This document shows, in pieces, positions 34,123 through 43,645 of a stretch of 47,943 nucleotides of DNA (position 1 is the stretch's first letter; each line of letters starts with the position of its first letter). Where the stretch lies: NCBI GenBank assembly GCA_016213435.1, contig JACRAL010000179.1, positions 1 through 47,943 of the forward strand, written 5' to 3'. Position numbers and translations under genes: made by a program. The notes under the pieces were generated by a model. That model was given only the letters and a program-made list of their open reading frames with translations. It was not told the origin of the DNA and did not search any database. Origin of the DNA: Bacteroidota bacterium. Lineage in GTDB: Bacteria > Bacteroidota > Bacteroidia > Palsa-948.

Positions 34123-35004
34123 TTATTTGTAGGCTTTTTTACTGTAGATCGTAATATTCTTCTCAGCTAATTTTCCCATCTCATAGTATAGTTCGCGCGC
34201 TTTGGCAAAAAAATAAGGCACACCATTTATGTTTATATCTTTGGCAATATGTTCCGGTATGTGCTTTTTGAAAAATACAGGTACGCTCCTGTGTTTTATT
34301 CTCGGATGTGCTGCAAAAGTTTCAACAATAATAATTTCTTTTGATGGAAACTGAACCCTGGCATTGAAAATATCCGGCAATAATGTTTCAACCGGAAATT
34401 TATATTCTTTGCTGTCTTCGATGCAATGAACAAATGTGCAGTAATGAGAGTTTACTCCAATGCCTATCACCAGGGCATCCCGTTCCATCAATTTGTAATA
34501 TGGGCTTAATTTTCCGCAGGGATATTTATCTTTATGCTGATTCTCTATATAAGCTACAGCATTTTTCCCGATAGCAACCACCGGATAGGTAGGATGCCAG
34601 CTTCTGACAGCATCTTTTTCTCTCCGGGCCAGTTCAGGAAGTAATCCAAAAACAGAGTGCGATGTTTGAACATTGAAAACAGAATTTTTATTTTTCAAAT
34701 AGTCTTCTGCCCTTCCGGAAAAATGAGTTGAAGGGAAAAGAATAGTGGCATCCTCGCCAACAATCTCGCGAATGACAGGAATAATTCTGGCAACCGAAAA
34801 TTCAGTTTTTAACAAAGTTATGGAACTATGTATAAAAACATCCCTGCCTTTTTTTAATCCAAGCCGGTTGATTAAAATATCTTTAAATTCAGTTTCAGAA
34901 ATCGCCGGAATTCTTTTTCGTACCATGGAATAATAGTAAAGCCTCATTTTTTCGAGCAGGGAATGAGGTATAAACATTTTTAAAAAGAAATAGATTTTCT
35001 TCAT
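34123..35004 (-). CDS. AAC(3)-fold N-acyltransferase of the polysaccharide locus
   Basis: This 293-residue protein belongs to the family used for aminoglycoside 3-N-acetyltransferases: VFIHSSITLLKT, ATILFPSTHFSG, SHSVFGLLPELARR, RSWHPTYPVVAIGKNA and HCIEDSKEYKFP. The same fold acetylates amino sugars, and here it overlaps a deacetylase gene by 4 bp and lies next to sugar-modifying genes. I therefore read it as a glycan N-acyltransferase, not a drug-resistance gene. The order within the minus-strand pair is deacetylase then acyltransferase. Confidence 0.75.
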   Translation of the reverse strand: MKKIYFFLKMFIPHSLLEKMRLYYYSMVRKRIPAISETEFKDILINRLGLKKGRDVFIHSSITLLKTEFSVARIIPVIREIVGEDATILFPSTHFSGRAEDYLKNKNSVFNVQTSHSVFGLLPELARREKDAVRSWHPTYPVVAIGKNAVAYIENQHKDKYPCGKLSPYYKLMERDALVIGIGVNSHYCTFVHCIEDSKEYKFPVETLLPDIFNARVQFPSKEIIIVETFAAHPRIKHRSVPVFFKKHIPEHIAKDININGVPYFFAKARELYYEMGKLAEKNITIYSKKAYK

Positions 35005-36083
35005 GGCTGTTTATCTTCAAAAAAATGTTTATACATGGCCTGATAGGTTGTGAAAGTAATTTTGTCTTTGTAATACAGTCTCGCTTTTTCAATAAATTCC
35101 TTCATGATGAGAAATCCGTAACGGCCCATATTTTTGGGATGCGACAAGGTGCTTAAAACGATTTCCTCCCTGCCGCCAGGCAAGGCCTCCCGGTTTTGGT
35201 ATTTTCCGATATTGTATTTCAGAATATCCATAAGGTTGTCTGAAGAGAGCGTGTACACATCAAATCCTAACAAACGGTTGGAAAAAACAAATCGCAATTT
35301 ATCAACCGGGCTCATTTTCCCTTCATGGATGGCGCTTCCGGCAGAGTACCTGCGACTCTTAAACTGTTTTTTTCTGATAACATGATTGAGATTTGTGATG
35401 AGCCCTGCAGGTTTTCCCGCAATAGTGATTTCCATCATACCCTGATCTGTAATTTTATCTACCGGGCCGTCGGGAGAAAAATACCAATGCGACAGATCCG
35501 GCATTGATGAATAATCTACGCTGACGAAACGGGTCTTATAATAGAAACCGGGATTAATACTGCTTTCGATCCGGATTCCGTATTTATATAATGCATTCAG
35601 TATAGCCCGCGTTTCGGGAGCTAAGTTAAAACCGCCGGCACGATATGCAATACACTTATAATTATTATCCGAAGGTTTGCAAATAGTGTTCAGGAAATCA
35701 ATCCCTTTACTCACAATATCATCAATCCGCCCGACAGCATGATTATCTTTATAATCAGCTAATGAAAATTTACCGGAATGTACAAAAACACCGTTCTCAT
35801 AATCCGTTTCAAGCCAGTGAGGATGCAAGTGAAGCTGCACATCATGCTTTTCATGAAGCGCCCGTTCCAGTTGATGAATATATGGAATATAATAATCCTC
35901 ATGCCCCAACTCTTTCATTCGGATTGCTGAAAGAACATCCGTGAAAATATTGACAGGAACATTTAATTGCTTTGCCAGATCAAGCAGAGTATCCGTAGGT
36001 TTAAAAATGGCATCTTCAAAAGTTTTGCTGATACCGCCCAATGGCAATTCATGATCAAAAGCAAGCAACAGATTTATCTTCAT
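35001..36083 (-). CDS. Polysaccharide deacetylase-like (NodB-fold) protein
   Basis: This 360-residue protein has the NodB-type metal site: the N-terminal AFDHELPLGG with an acidic/His pair, VQLHLHPHWLE giving the H-x-H-x-H ligands, and YRAGGFNLAPETRAIL with the Arg. The C-terminal part is longer than a minimal deacetylase. It would remove N- or O-acetyl groups from a glycan or its precursor. Its stop overlaps the start of the AAC(3)-like gene, so deacylation then re-acylation of an amino sugar is an attractive inference. Confidence 0.78.
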   Translation of the reverse strand: MKINLLLAFDHELPLGGISKTFEDAIFKPTDTLLDLAKQLNVPVNIFTDVLSAIRMKELGHEDYYIPYIHQLERALHEKHDVQLHLHPHWLETDYENGVFVHSGKFSLADYKDNHAVGRIDDIVSKGIDFLNTICKPSDNNYKCIAYRAGGFNLAPETRAILNALYKYGIRIESSINPGFYYKTRFVSVDYSSMPDLSHWYFSPDGPVDKITDQGMMEITIAGKPAGLITNLNHVIRKKQFKSRRYSAGSAIHEGKMSPVDKLRFVFSNRLLGFDVYTLSSDNLMDILKYNIGKYQNREALPGGREEIVLSTLSHPKNMGRYGFLIMKEFIEKARLYYKDKITFTTYQAMYKHFFEDKQP

Positions 36084-36161
36084 ATTTCTAATACTGCATC
36101 AGGGCAAAATTACAATTTTATCACGTTCTTAGCATAATTTAGCATAATAAAATAATAATTT

Positions 36162-36169
36162 TAATTTTG
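36162..36169 (+). promoter_or_regulatory. Promoter-like -7 box of the glycosyltransferase gene
   Basis: TAATTTTG fits TAnnTTTG, 29 bp before the start codon, in a very AT-rich gap between divergent genes. Confidence 0.4.
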
Positions 36170-36197
36170 CATATCTCTCTCAGATGCCTTAAAGGGA

Positions 36198-37361
36198 ATG
36201 AATAAAATAAAAATCATACATAATTTAGAAAAATGGCTTCCGCAGACCATGCCCTGGCTGTATGAACAGTTGAATAATATGCCGGGCGAAGAAGTGGAGA
36301 ACATTATTGTTTGCGAAAAAAAAGTATTCATGGAACAATTTCAGTTGCCAAATATCTATTCATTAGATAATGAAAATTGCATTCAGAGTTTTTACCGGAG
36401 AGTCATACGGAGAGCCGGGATTAAAACAGCAACCACGCTGCTCGAAAAAATTATTGAAAAAGAAAAACCTCAGATACTCCACTCACATTTCGGATATTTT
36501 GGCTGGTTCAACTACAGGCTGGCTCAAAAATACCGGTTGAAACACGTGGTTACATTTTATGGCGTGGATGTGAACAAACTGCCGCAAAAAAAAATCTGGA
36601 AAAAAAGGTATCTTGAAATGTTTCAGCATATAGACCTTTGCCTGTGCGAAGGCCCGTATATGGCCGAATGTATAAAAAAATTAGGTTGCCCTCCTGAGAA
36701 ACTCAAAATTCAGCGAATTGGTATCAATACAGAAAAAATAAAATTCGTTCCCAGAATAATCAAAAAAGATGAGCCACTACATTTTTTTGTAGCATCGGTA
36801 TTCCGGGAAAAAAAGGGAATTCCTTTTGCCATTGAAGCATTCCGTCTTTTGCAAAAACACACGGATAATTTCAGGGTGACCATGATCGGTGACGCAGGTA
36901 AGACAAGGCCGGAAGAACAGAAAGAAAAGAAACGCATTCTCGAAGCGATCGGAAAATTTAATATGGAGAGTAAGATCACACAGCTTGGATTTGTCAGTCA
37001 TTCGGATATGATAAAAGAGGCTTATAATTCCCAGATTTTTGTCTCACCGAGCATTGTTTCGTCAGACGGAGACACGGAAGGCGGAGCGCCGGTGGGAATT
37101 ATCGAAATGGCTGCAAGCGGAATGCCTGTTATCAGCACCACACACTGCGATATCCCATTCGTTCTCGGAGAACCAAATAAAAAACTGTTAGTCGAAGAAC
37201 GAAATCCGGAACAATTAGTTCAGGCGATATTAAAATTCCTCGATTATTCCGAACAGGAAAAAAATCACCTTATAAACGCCAACAGGGAGCATATTAAAAA
37301 AAACATGGATGTCAGATCATGCGCTGCAGAGTTGCTGAAAAAGTATAAAGAACTTTTGTAA
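36198..37361 (+). CDS. Family-4 glycosyltransferase
   Basis: This 387-residue GT-B fold enzyme has HSHFGYFGWFNYRLA, VTFYGVDVNKLP, KLKIQRIGIN (nucleotide-sugar side) and the EX7E segment EGGAPVGIIEMAASGMPVIS near residue 300. It resembles WcaL/AmsK-type exopolysaccharide transferases. It transfers a sugar from a nucleotide donor to a lipid-linked acceptor on the cytoplasmic face. It is the only recognised glycosyltransferase of the locus and marks its right end. Confidence 0.9.
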   Translation: MNKIKIIHNLEKWLPQTMPWLYEQLNNMPGEEVENIIVCEKKVFMEQFQLPNIYSLDNENCIQSFYRRVIRRAGIKTATTLLEKIIEKEKPQILHSHFGYFGWFNYRLAQKYRLKHVVTFYGVDVNKLPQKKIWKKRYLEMFQHIDLCLCEGPYMAECIKKLGCPPEKLKIQRIGINTEKIKFVPRIIKKDEPLHFFVASVFREKKGIPFAIEAFRLLQKHTDNFRVTMIGDAGKTRPEEQKEKKRILEAIGKFNMESKITQLGFVSHSDMIKEAYNSQIFVSPSIVSSDGDTEGGAPVGIIEMAASGMPVISTTHCDIPFVLGEPNKKLLVEERNPEQLVQAILKFLDYSEQEKNHLINANREHIKKNMDVRSCAAELLKKYKELL

Positions 37362-37427
37362 TTCAACTTTATCATTTTATCTTATTCGATATTTATTCGC
37401 TTTCTCAAAATTTATAAATTAATCAAG

Positions 37428-37961
37428 TTATATCTTTTCCTCCATACAATTGCATTTCCTGAGTATGATCTTAGCTCTGGGGCTTTTGATCCTTCCGAAT
37501 AATTTTGTCTTTATTATTTTATAAAGTTCTTTGACATCGCCGAATGCAATATCGTTTTCAACAGGCCTGCTGCGTAAACAGTGAAGATAGCCCGATTTCT
37601 GTTTTTTTCCTTTCCGGTTAATGACCCAGTCGTGTTTTGAGTAAAACAAATATTCTTTATTCAATTCAAAAACGTATTTATTTTTTTCAGCAAGTATCAT
37701 TACTTTACTCCAGCGGCGGCCTTTATAAATCTCAACAACATCAATATCAACAAGAGTGTACGGCACAGGCTTGCCCGCACTGATATTACTGCTGCCATAA
37801 TCATTCATCCCCTTCACTTTCCCGATAAAAATAAAATCTGAGGTATCGTAAAGAGGTTTGATGGTATCATAAATTGCCGGGCTTGCAAAACCGGGGTAAA
37901 ACAATAAGCCTATTATGCCTGTCAGTATAAATTTCGTAAACAAAAAATTTTGTAAATACAC
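37428..37961 (-). CDS. Exported protein with NTR/OB-fold-like domain
   Basis: This 177-residue protein has a signal peptide (residues 6-26, ending FASPA). The pattern YDTSDFIFIGKVKGM, then VDIDVVEIYKGRRWSKVMIL and ELNKEYLFYSK resembles the NTR/TIMP-like OB-fold of small secreted proteins, which often follow the form 'source of X-gkV, yKG, v.v.. G..YL.y'. The function is unknown. Five cysteines are present, including the leaderless C-terminal CNC pair. It is a single gene on the minus strand. Confidence 0.5.
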   Translation of the reverse strand: MYLQNFLFTKFILTGIIGLLFYPGFASPAIYDTIKPLYDTSDFIFIGKVKGMNDYGSSNISAGKPVPYTLVDIDVVEIYKGRRWSKVMILAEKNKYVFELNKEYLFYSKHDWVINRKGKKQKSGYLHCLRSRPVENDIAFGDVKELYKIIKTKLFGRIKSPRAKIILRKCNCMEEKI

Positions 37962-38098
37962 TTTAATAAATCGTTACATATTTAATGGCTAAAATTAATT
38001 AAAATCCCATTTTTACAATATATTTCTCAACCGAATATAAAGTAGGCAATCCTTCAAATACTATACCATGCATAGATAAAAATTGTACGTTTTGTAAT

Positions 38099-38152
38099 CA
38101 GTAATCGGCAGTTTCTAACTGATTACCGATTACTGTTTACTGATTACCCTTT
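38099..38152. repeat. GATTACC/GTAATCAG word repeat with nested hairpin
   Basis: It has a 10-bp perfect inverted repeat with an inner 5-bp stem, then two more TACTGATTACC words. The composition resembles the tract near 20030-20140. Confidence 0.65.
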
Positions 38153-38238
38153 GAAAAATGTAAAATTTTAAAATTTAAAAAGTCCTTCCGGTTTAAAAAT
38201 TTTTAACCAAAGATTACATTAAATTGATATATTTTATA

Positions 38239-38246
38239 TAAGTTTG
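38239..38246 (+). promoter_or_regulatory. Promoter-like -7 box of the giant adhesin gene
   Basis: TAAGTTTG fits TAnnTTTG, 28 bp before ATG 38274. There is no upstream TTTG at the normal distance. Confidence 0.4.
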
Positions 38247-38273
38247 TATGAGTATTATGATAATTTTTAAGCT

Positions 38274-41200
38274 ATGAAAAAGATATCTTTAATTCATTTA
38301 TTAGTATTAACAGGATTTATCCTGTCTTTTATAAATACCAATTCTCAGATCACTTTTCAAAGGACATACGGATACAGCATGATGGACATGTTTTCCAGTG
38401 TGCAGCAGACAAATGATAACGGATTTATTTTATCCGGGACTTCCATGGAAACTATGGGGCTTAATTTCAGCGGATCCGTTGTGAAAACGGATGCCAACGG
38501 GAACCTTTCATGGGGTAAAAACTTAAGCGGAGTATTCATTGATAATCCATGGCCAATTCCTGATTATACTGATGGCTGCAGTTATATGATCAATTATATC
38601 AGGCAAACTTCAGACAACGGGTATATTTTAACAGGCCAGATATCGCCTTCACTGACCAGTGTAAATGTAAATTACACAGATGCCGTGCTTGTGAAATTAA
38701 CATCTGCCGGGGTAGTATCGTGGACCTATCATTACGGAGGGTCGGATTATGATATCGGAAATTTTGTGATGCAGACTTCCGACGGAGGGTACTTAGTTGC
38801 AGGAAGCACCTATAGTTTCGGCACAAAAGACTCTCTGAATATTTTTATCCTGAAAACTAACAGTACCGGAGCATTGACATGGGAAAAAACAATCCAGGTA
38901 AACACGGTGGATGATGATGTGGCGGTTACAGCCGAGGAGGTTTCTGACGGATTTATCATCGGCGGTTATTCTGAACAGGTCAATGGCAGTGATACGCTTG
39001 CCGATATGGTTTTATTAAAAGCCAACAAGACAACGGGAGCTGTATCCTGGTTATATACCTACGGAGCCAATGCAGATGATGAAAGAATATACGACATTAC
39101 ATTATCTACTGTAAATTCCAATGAGTTATTAGTAACCGGTTATACAACCCAGTCCGGCGCCAGCAACGCACTGCTCATGAAGGTAAATGTATCAAACGGC
39201 AGTGTGATCTCTTCCACAAGTTATTTTTCCAATTGGCTGAGCGCGGCAGACGAAGGCCACAGTATCCAGAATACCAGCGACGGGGGTATAGCCGTTATTG
39301 GTTTTTCTGTCAATATCATTGGCGGGATGTACAGCCTTTTATTAAAAACCGATAATACAGGGAATACCGTATCACTGGCAAAAGCTTATAACAACGGGTT
39401 TATGGGTATGCAGTTTTTCAGCGCCGGCCAGCAAACTAATGACGGAGGATATGTTATCGGAAATATGGGACCCGGCGCGTTAGCCTGGGATTTCGGACTG
39501 ATAAAAACGGATGCTGCCGGTGTTAGTGGATGTAATGAAGATAATGTTACACCCACCCAGGAAGCCTGTACCTTTTCCTCAGAGGTTCCTTCTCCTGCAT
39601 ATACAACCTATACAGGCGCTACCAGCGCAAGCATCACCGGCGTTATCGGTAATATTACAATAACAGATGGCACCTTATGCTGCACTCCTCTGCCGGATAA
39701 TGCCGGGGCAATTACAGGACTTACAACAGTTTGCCAGGGACAAAACGGAGTTCCCTATACTGTTTCTGCTATTACCAATGCAACCGGCTATAACTGGACT
39801 TTGCCTTCAGGGGCCTCAATTTCAAGCGGGGCAAACACAAATTCGATAACCGTAAATTTTTCCGCTGGCGCTACATCAGGTAATATCACTGTCAATGGGA
39901 CAAACGACTGCGGAAACGGAATTGCTTATTCTATATTTATAACAGTAAATGCCATACCCGCTGCAGCAGGTACCATTACCGGAACTTCTCCGGTTTGCCA
40001 GGGGCAGTCTGGAGTAACATATACTGTCCCCGTTATATCCGGAGCAACCTATCAATGGAGTGTGCCCACGGGCGCCTCTATTACCAGCGGAAGCGGAACA
40101 AATACAATAACGGTTAATTTTTCTGCAAGCGCATCCTCAGGAAATATTTCTGTCTATGGTACAAATTCCTGTGGAAATGGAAATTCATCATCTTATCCGG
40201 TAACTGTTTCAACCCTGCCTGGCGCTGCAGGCGCTATAAGCGGAACAGCAACCATTTGCCAGGGAGAATCAAATATCGCATATTCTGTTCCATCTATTAC
40301 AGGGGCCACCGGGTACACGTGGACATTACCAACAGGAGCGAGTATTGCAAGCGGAACAAATACAAACTCTATCGCAGTAAACTTTTCAGGAACTGCAATA
40401 TCAGGCAATGTTACTGTCTATGGAACCAATACCTGCGGAAACGGAACAGCCGCTACATTCCCGGTGACAGTGAATACACTTCCGCAGACAACCGGCCCGA
40501 TTACGGGCACCGCACAGGTTTGTCAGACTGACATGGGTATAGTGTATTCTGTTCCCGCGATGACAGGCGCAACCGGCTATACCTGGGCTGTTCCTTCCGG
40601 AGCAGTTATTGTGAGCGGCACAAATACAAACACAATAACAGTAAATTTTTCCGATACAGCCATATCCGGTAACATCACGGTTTCCGGAACAAACACCTGC
40701 GGCAACGGGAATTCATTATCTTATCCTGTAACGGTTTCAGCATTACCGGTTGCTGCAGGTGCAATAAACGGAACAGATACAGTGTGCCAGGGACAGACAG
40801 GCGTTACATACACTGTTGCTGCTATAACCAACGCAACTAATTACCAGTGGAGTTTGCCGTCAGGCGCAACCATTGTCAGCGGCAGCGGAACAAATACCAT
40901 AACCGTGAACTATTCTTCGAGCGCATCCTCCGGTAATATTTCTGTTTATGGATCAAATTACTGCGGAACCGGAGATTCTTCCATATATCCTGTAACAGTT
41001 ACCATATTACCTGATTCTGCAGGAGGTATTCACGGCGTAACAACAGTATGCCAGGGCGATTCAAATGTTATTTATTTTATTTCAGAAATTCCCGGCGCTA
41101 CAGGTTATAACTGGACACTGCCTTCCGGGGCAACGATTTCGAGCGGTTCGAATACAGACTCCATTACTGTTAATTATTCAGGAACTTCAACATCAGGTAC

Positions 41201-42998
41201 GATTATGGTTACAGGAATAAACAGTTGCGGAAGCGGAACTTCTTCTTCTTTACCGATAACGGTTAATTCTGTTCCACCCACTCCCGGAGCAATCACCGGC
41301 GACAACCAGGTGTGTCAGACTGAAACAGGGATTGTATATACAGTTCCTGTAATTACCGGAGCAACAGGATATGTGTGGTCTGTCCCTTCAGGGATTACCA
41401 TTACCGGCGGAACAAATACAAATACGATAACAGTAGCTATATCCGACACGGCTATATCCGGCAATATTACTGTGTATGCAACAAATTCCTGCGGAATTGG
41501 AAATACATCCTCGTATCCTGTTACTGTATCCTCCTTGCCTGCTAATGCAGGCATCATATTCGGCACTTCTGTTCTTTGTCAGGGTACATCCGGCGTAACT
41601 TATTCTGTGGCGCCCATAACCGGAGCAACAAATTATGTGTGGACATTGCCTGCCGGCGCAGTGATTGCTACGGGTTCAAATACCTATTCAATTACAGTAA
41701 ATTTCTCTGACACCGCTTCATCGGGAATTGTTTCGGTTTACGGCATGAACTATTGCGGCAATGGCGATTCATCCGCTTTTGCTGTTACAGTAGATTCAAT
41801 ACCTGTATTTGCTTTAGCTAAAACGGATATTTCATGTAACGGTGAGAATGACGGCGCGGCATGGATACAATTACTCAGCGGTTTACAGCCGCCTGTAACC
41901 TATATCTGGACGCCAACCGGCTCGGTAAATGATACCATTTCCAACCTTACACCCGGTCTTTATACCGTTATGATAACCAACGGAGCCAACTGTCAGAAAG
42001 CGGGAACCGTAAATATTATTGAACCTCTTCTACTGATGGTTGCTATTACCGGAGACAGCACCCTTTGCTATAATTCAAACGATGGTTCTGCCCTTGCTGT
42101 TGTTTCAGGAGGAACCACCCCTTATACATATGCATGGAGCGATAATAATTCAACCACTACTCCCGATGTAACCGGACTTTCATCGAATGTTGATTATGTT
42201 GTAGTGGTTATTGACCATAATAATTGTATTGCCGGCGACACCATCATGATTTATTCACCTACGCAGATTTCAACAGGCATTACGTCAACAACGCCTACGA
42301 ATTGTTATGCCGGCAGCGACGGAGCAGCTACAATCTGGTCGTCGGGAGGGACAGGCGCGCATACGTATCAATGGAGCGGAACATCAGGAAATACAGGCTC
42401 TACAGCGACAGGACTATCGGCGGGTAACTATCATGTAACTGTTACCGACGCTAATAATTGCAGTGAAATTATTTATGTTACAATAACTCAGCCATCTCAA
42501 ATAGTTGTTGCATACACCACTGATTCTACAAGCTGTCCCGATGCAAATGACGGTTCAATCAGGTTAAGCGTTACCGGAGGGATAAGACCATACGCATATT
42601 CATGGGACGGCACATCTTCGTCTGATTCAGTAAAAACAGGTTTGGTTAAAGGTTCATATATCATTACTGTTACAGACAATCATAATTGTATAGAAACAGA
42701 AACAATTACTATTTATGCGGAACCGGATATCTGCCTTGAAATTCCTTCAGCCTTTACGCCAAATACTGACGGCAACAACGATACATGGGACATAAAAGGA
42801 ATTGAATACTATCCCAATTGCATAATAGAAATTTATAACAGATGGGGTAATTTAATTTTCGAATCAAAAAAAGGTTACAATACTCCCTGGGATGGAAAAT
42901 ACAACAACAAGGAAGTGGCAACCGGTCCGTATATTTATATAGTGAACCTGAATAACGGGACAGAACCTCATGTCGGCACAGTTACAGTCATCAGATAA
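38274..42998 (+). CDS. Giant T9SS adhesin with PKD-like and SprB-like repeats and CHU_C end
   Basis: This 1574-residue secreted protein starts with a signal peptide (to about residue 25). Residues ~30-430 form propeller-like repeats (NDNGFILSGTS, SDGGYLVAGSTY, NDGGYVIGNMG). Eight PKD-like repeats run from 476 to about 1178; seven are exactly 88 residues and the first is 87, each with a VCQG/VCQT Cys and a later TNxCG Cys. Four SprB-like repeats follow (about 1180-1465: ISCNGENDGAA, LCYNSNDGSA, NCYAGSDGAA, SCPDANDGSI). It ends with a CHU_C domain from IPSAFTPNTDGNNDTWDI (1490-1574), the signal for type IX secretion and surface anchoring. I infer an adhesin or motility-type surface protein. A PorP/SprF partner is not adjacent. 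Confidence 0.9.
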   Translation: MKKISLIHLLVLTGFILSFINTNSQITFQRTYGYSMMDMFSSVQQTNDNGFILSGTSMETMGLNFSGSVVKTDANGNLSWGKNLSGVFIDNPWPIPDYTDGCSYMINYIRQTSDNGYILTGQISPSLTSVNVNYTDAVLVKLTSAGVVSWTYHYGGSDYDIGNFVMQTSDGGYLVAGSTYSFGTKDSLNIFILKTNSTGALTWEKTIQVNTVDDDVAVTAEEVSDGFIIGGYSEQVNGSDTLADMVLLKANKTTGAVSWLYTYGANADDERIYDITLSTVNSNELLVTGYTTQSGASNALLMKVNVSNGSVISSTSYFSNWLSAADEGHSIQNTSDGGIAVIGFSVNIIGGMYSLLLKTDNTGNTVSLAKAYNNGFMGMQFFSAGQQTNDGGYVIGNMGPGALAWDFGLIKTDAAGVSGCNEDNVTPTQEACTFSSEVPSPAYTTYTGATSASITGVIGNITITDGTLCCTPLPDNAGAITGLTTVCQGQNGVPYTVSAITNATGYNWTLPSGASISSGANTNSITVNFSAGATSGNITVNGTNDCGNGIAYSIFITVNAIPAAAGTITGTSPVCQGQSGVTYTVPVISGATYQWSVPTGASITSGSGTNTITVNFSASASSGNISVYGTNSCGNGNSSSYPVTVSTLPGAAGAISGTATICQGESNIAYSVPSITGATGYTWTLPTGASIASGTNTNSIAVNFSGTAISGNVTVYGTNTCGNGTAATFPVTVNTLPQTTGPITGTAQVCQTDMGIVYSVPAMTGATGYTWAVPSGAVIVSGTNTNTITVNFSDTAISGNITVSGTNTCGNGNSLSYPVTVSALPVAAGAINGTDTVCQGQTGVTYTVAAITNATNYQWSLPSGATIVSGSGTNTITVNYSSSASSGNISVYGSNYCGTGDSSIYPVTVTILPDSAGGIHGVTTVCQGDSNVIYFISEIPGATGYNWTLPSGATISSGSNTDSITVNYSGTSTSGTIMVTGINSCGSGTSSSLPITVNSVPPTPGAITGDNQVCQTETGIVYTVPVITGATGYVWSVPSGITITGGTNTNTITVAISDTAISGNITVYATNSCGIGNTSSYPVTVSSLPANAGIIFGTSVLCQGTSGVTYSVAPITGATNYVWTLPAGAVIATGSNTYSITVNFSDTASSGIVSVYGMNYCGNGDSSAFAVTVDSIPVFALAKTDISCNGENDGAAWIQLLSGLQPPVTYIWTPTGSVNDTISNLTPGLYTVMITNGANCQKAGTVNIIEPLLLMVAITGDSTLCYNSNDGSALAVVSGGTTPYTYAWSDNNSTTTPDVTGLSSNVDYVVVVIDHNNCIAGDTIMIYSPTQISTGITSTTPTNCYAGSDGAATIWSSGGTGAHTYQWSGTSGNTGSTATGLSAGNYHVTVTDANNCSEIIYVTITQPSQIVVAYTTDSTSCPDANDGSIRLSVTGGIRPYAYSWDGTSSSDSVKTGLVKGSYIITVTDNHNCIETETITIYAEPDICLEIPSAFTPNTDGNNDTWDIKGIEYYPNCIIEIYNRWGNLIFESKKGYNTPWDGKYNNKEVATGPYIYIVNLNNGTEPHVGTVTVIR
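39699..41807 (+). repeat. Tandem 264-bp repeats encoding the PKD-like domains
   Basis: Unit starts are at 39699, 39960, 40224, 40488, 40752, 41016, 41280 and 41541/41544. Units 2-8 are 264 bp. Units 2/5/8, 3/6 and 4/7 resemble each other more than their neighbours, giving a 792-bp higher-order period. Confidence 0.8.
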
Positions 42999-43020
42999 AA
43001 ATTGAATTTGATTGTTTATC

Positions 43021-43050
43021 TTGCGGGGTTAAAATAATTTTCTAACTTTG
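43021..43050 (+). promoter_or_regulatory. Promoter of the SiaC-like gene
   Basis: TTG (43021-43023), a 19-bp spacer and TAACTTTG (43043-43050) fit the Bacteroidota promoter, 20 bp before the start codon. Confidence 0.65.
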
Positions 43051-43070
43051 CGAAAAAGCATTACTGATTT

Positions 43071-43445
43071 ATGGAACCGCTGTACCGGGAAAAAACACAG
43101 GACTCGCCTGATGTAATTCTGGATAAAGAAAAAAATAAATTCTATATCGGCGGGAGATCATTGTCAGAGAACCCTGTAGAATTTTTCAGACCCATTGTGA
43201 AGTGGTTTGAAAAATATGCCGAAGACCCTAACGAAACCACACAGCTTGAATTTAAACTTGAATACTTCAATTCATCGTCTGCAAGGATCATTGCAAACAT
43301 CCTGGGAAAATTTGAGAATTTAAAAAAGACTGGAAAAGATGTGGAAATTCTGTGGAACTATAAAATCAATGATAAAGATATGCTGGAAGCAGGGCAGCGT
43401 TTTGGAGAAGCGTTTGTATTGCCTTTTAAATTTATACCCTACTGA
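43071..43445 (+). CDS. SiaC-family (DUF1987) regulatory phosphoprotein
   Basis: This 124-residue protein is of the DUF1987/SiaC family, an STAS-like fold. It has PDVILDKEKNKFYIGGRSL, ENPVEFFRPI, FKLEYFNSSSARII with candidate phosphorylation serines at 68-70, and AGQRFGEAFVLPFKFI. In Pseudomonas SiaC is controlled by the SiaA phosphatase and SiaB kinase and stimulates a diguanylate cyclase that controls aggregation. Those partners are not in the window, so the partner here is unknown. It has its own promoter. Confidence 0.85.
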   Translation: MEPLYREKTQDSPDVILDKEKNKFYIGGRSLSENPVEFFRPIVKWFEKYAEDPNETTQLEFKLEYFNSSSARIIANILGKFENLKKTGKDVEILWNYKINDKDMLEAGQRFGEAFVLPFKFIPY

Positions 43446-43451
43446 TCTCCT

Positions 43452-43610
43452 GAGTAAATCCCAAATTCCAAATTCCAAGTTCCAAATCCCAAGGGAGAAA
43501 AAATATTTTCAGGTTTAAATATCTTTGATCTTGGGGCTTGGGCATTAAATTGGAACTCAGTCAAAATCGAGATCTTTGATCTTGGGGCTTGAATCTTGGG
43601 GCTTGAGACT
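43452..43610 (+). repeat. CCAAATT / CTTGGGGCTTG word-repeat tract
   Basis: CCAAATTCCAAATTCCAAG-like words at 43458-43490 are followed by two exact copies of a 20-nt unit ATCTTTGATCTTGGGGCTTG (43521-43540 and 43572-43591) and a third shorter copy AATCTTGGGGCTTG at 43592-43605. It fills most of the gap between SiaC and the rluA-type gene. Confidence 0.85.
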
Positions 43611-43645
43611 TTCATAAATAAATCTATGGCATTCAAAGAATAATC

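Larger units (their letters stand above)
37962..38273. other. 312-bp gap with a GATTACC word-repeat hairpin
   Basis: There is no gene. At 38099-38152 the words GTAATCAG, GATTACC and TTACTG repeat on both strands and fold into a 10-bp stem (CAGTAATCGG 38099-38108 with CCGATTACTG 38126-38135) enclosing a smaller CAGTT/AACTG stem. TAAGTTTG at 38239-38246 may be the -7 box of the adhesin promoter. Confidence 0.6.

Noticed and set aside
34123-35004. Aminoglycoside resistance gene
   Set aside because: The fold matches AAC(3), but its overlap with a deacetylase and its place in a glycan locus favour an amino-sugar acyltransferase.
38099-38152. CRISPR-like repeat
   Set aside because: Only short drifting words and one hairpin; no constant repeat with unique spacers of even length.
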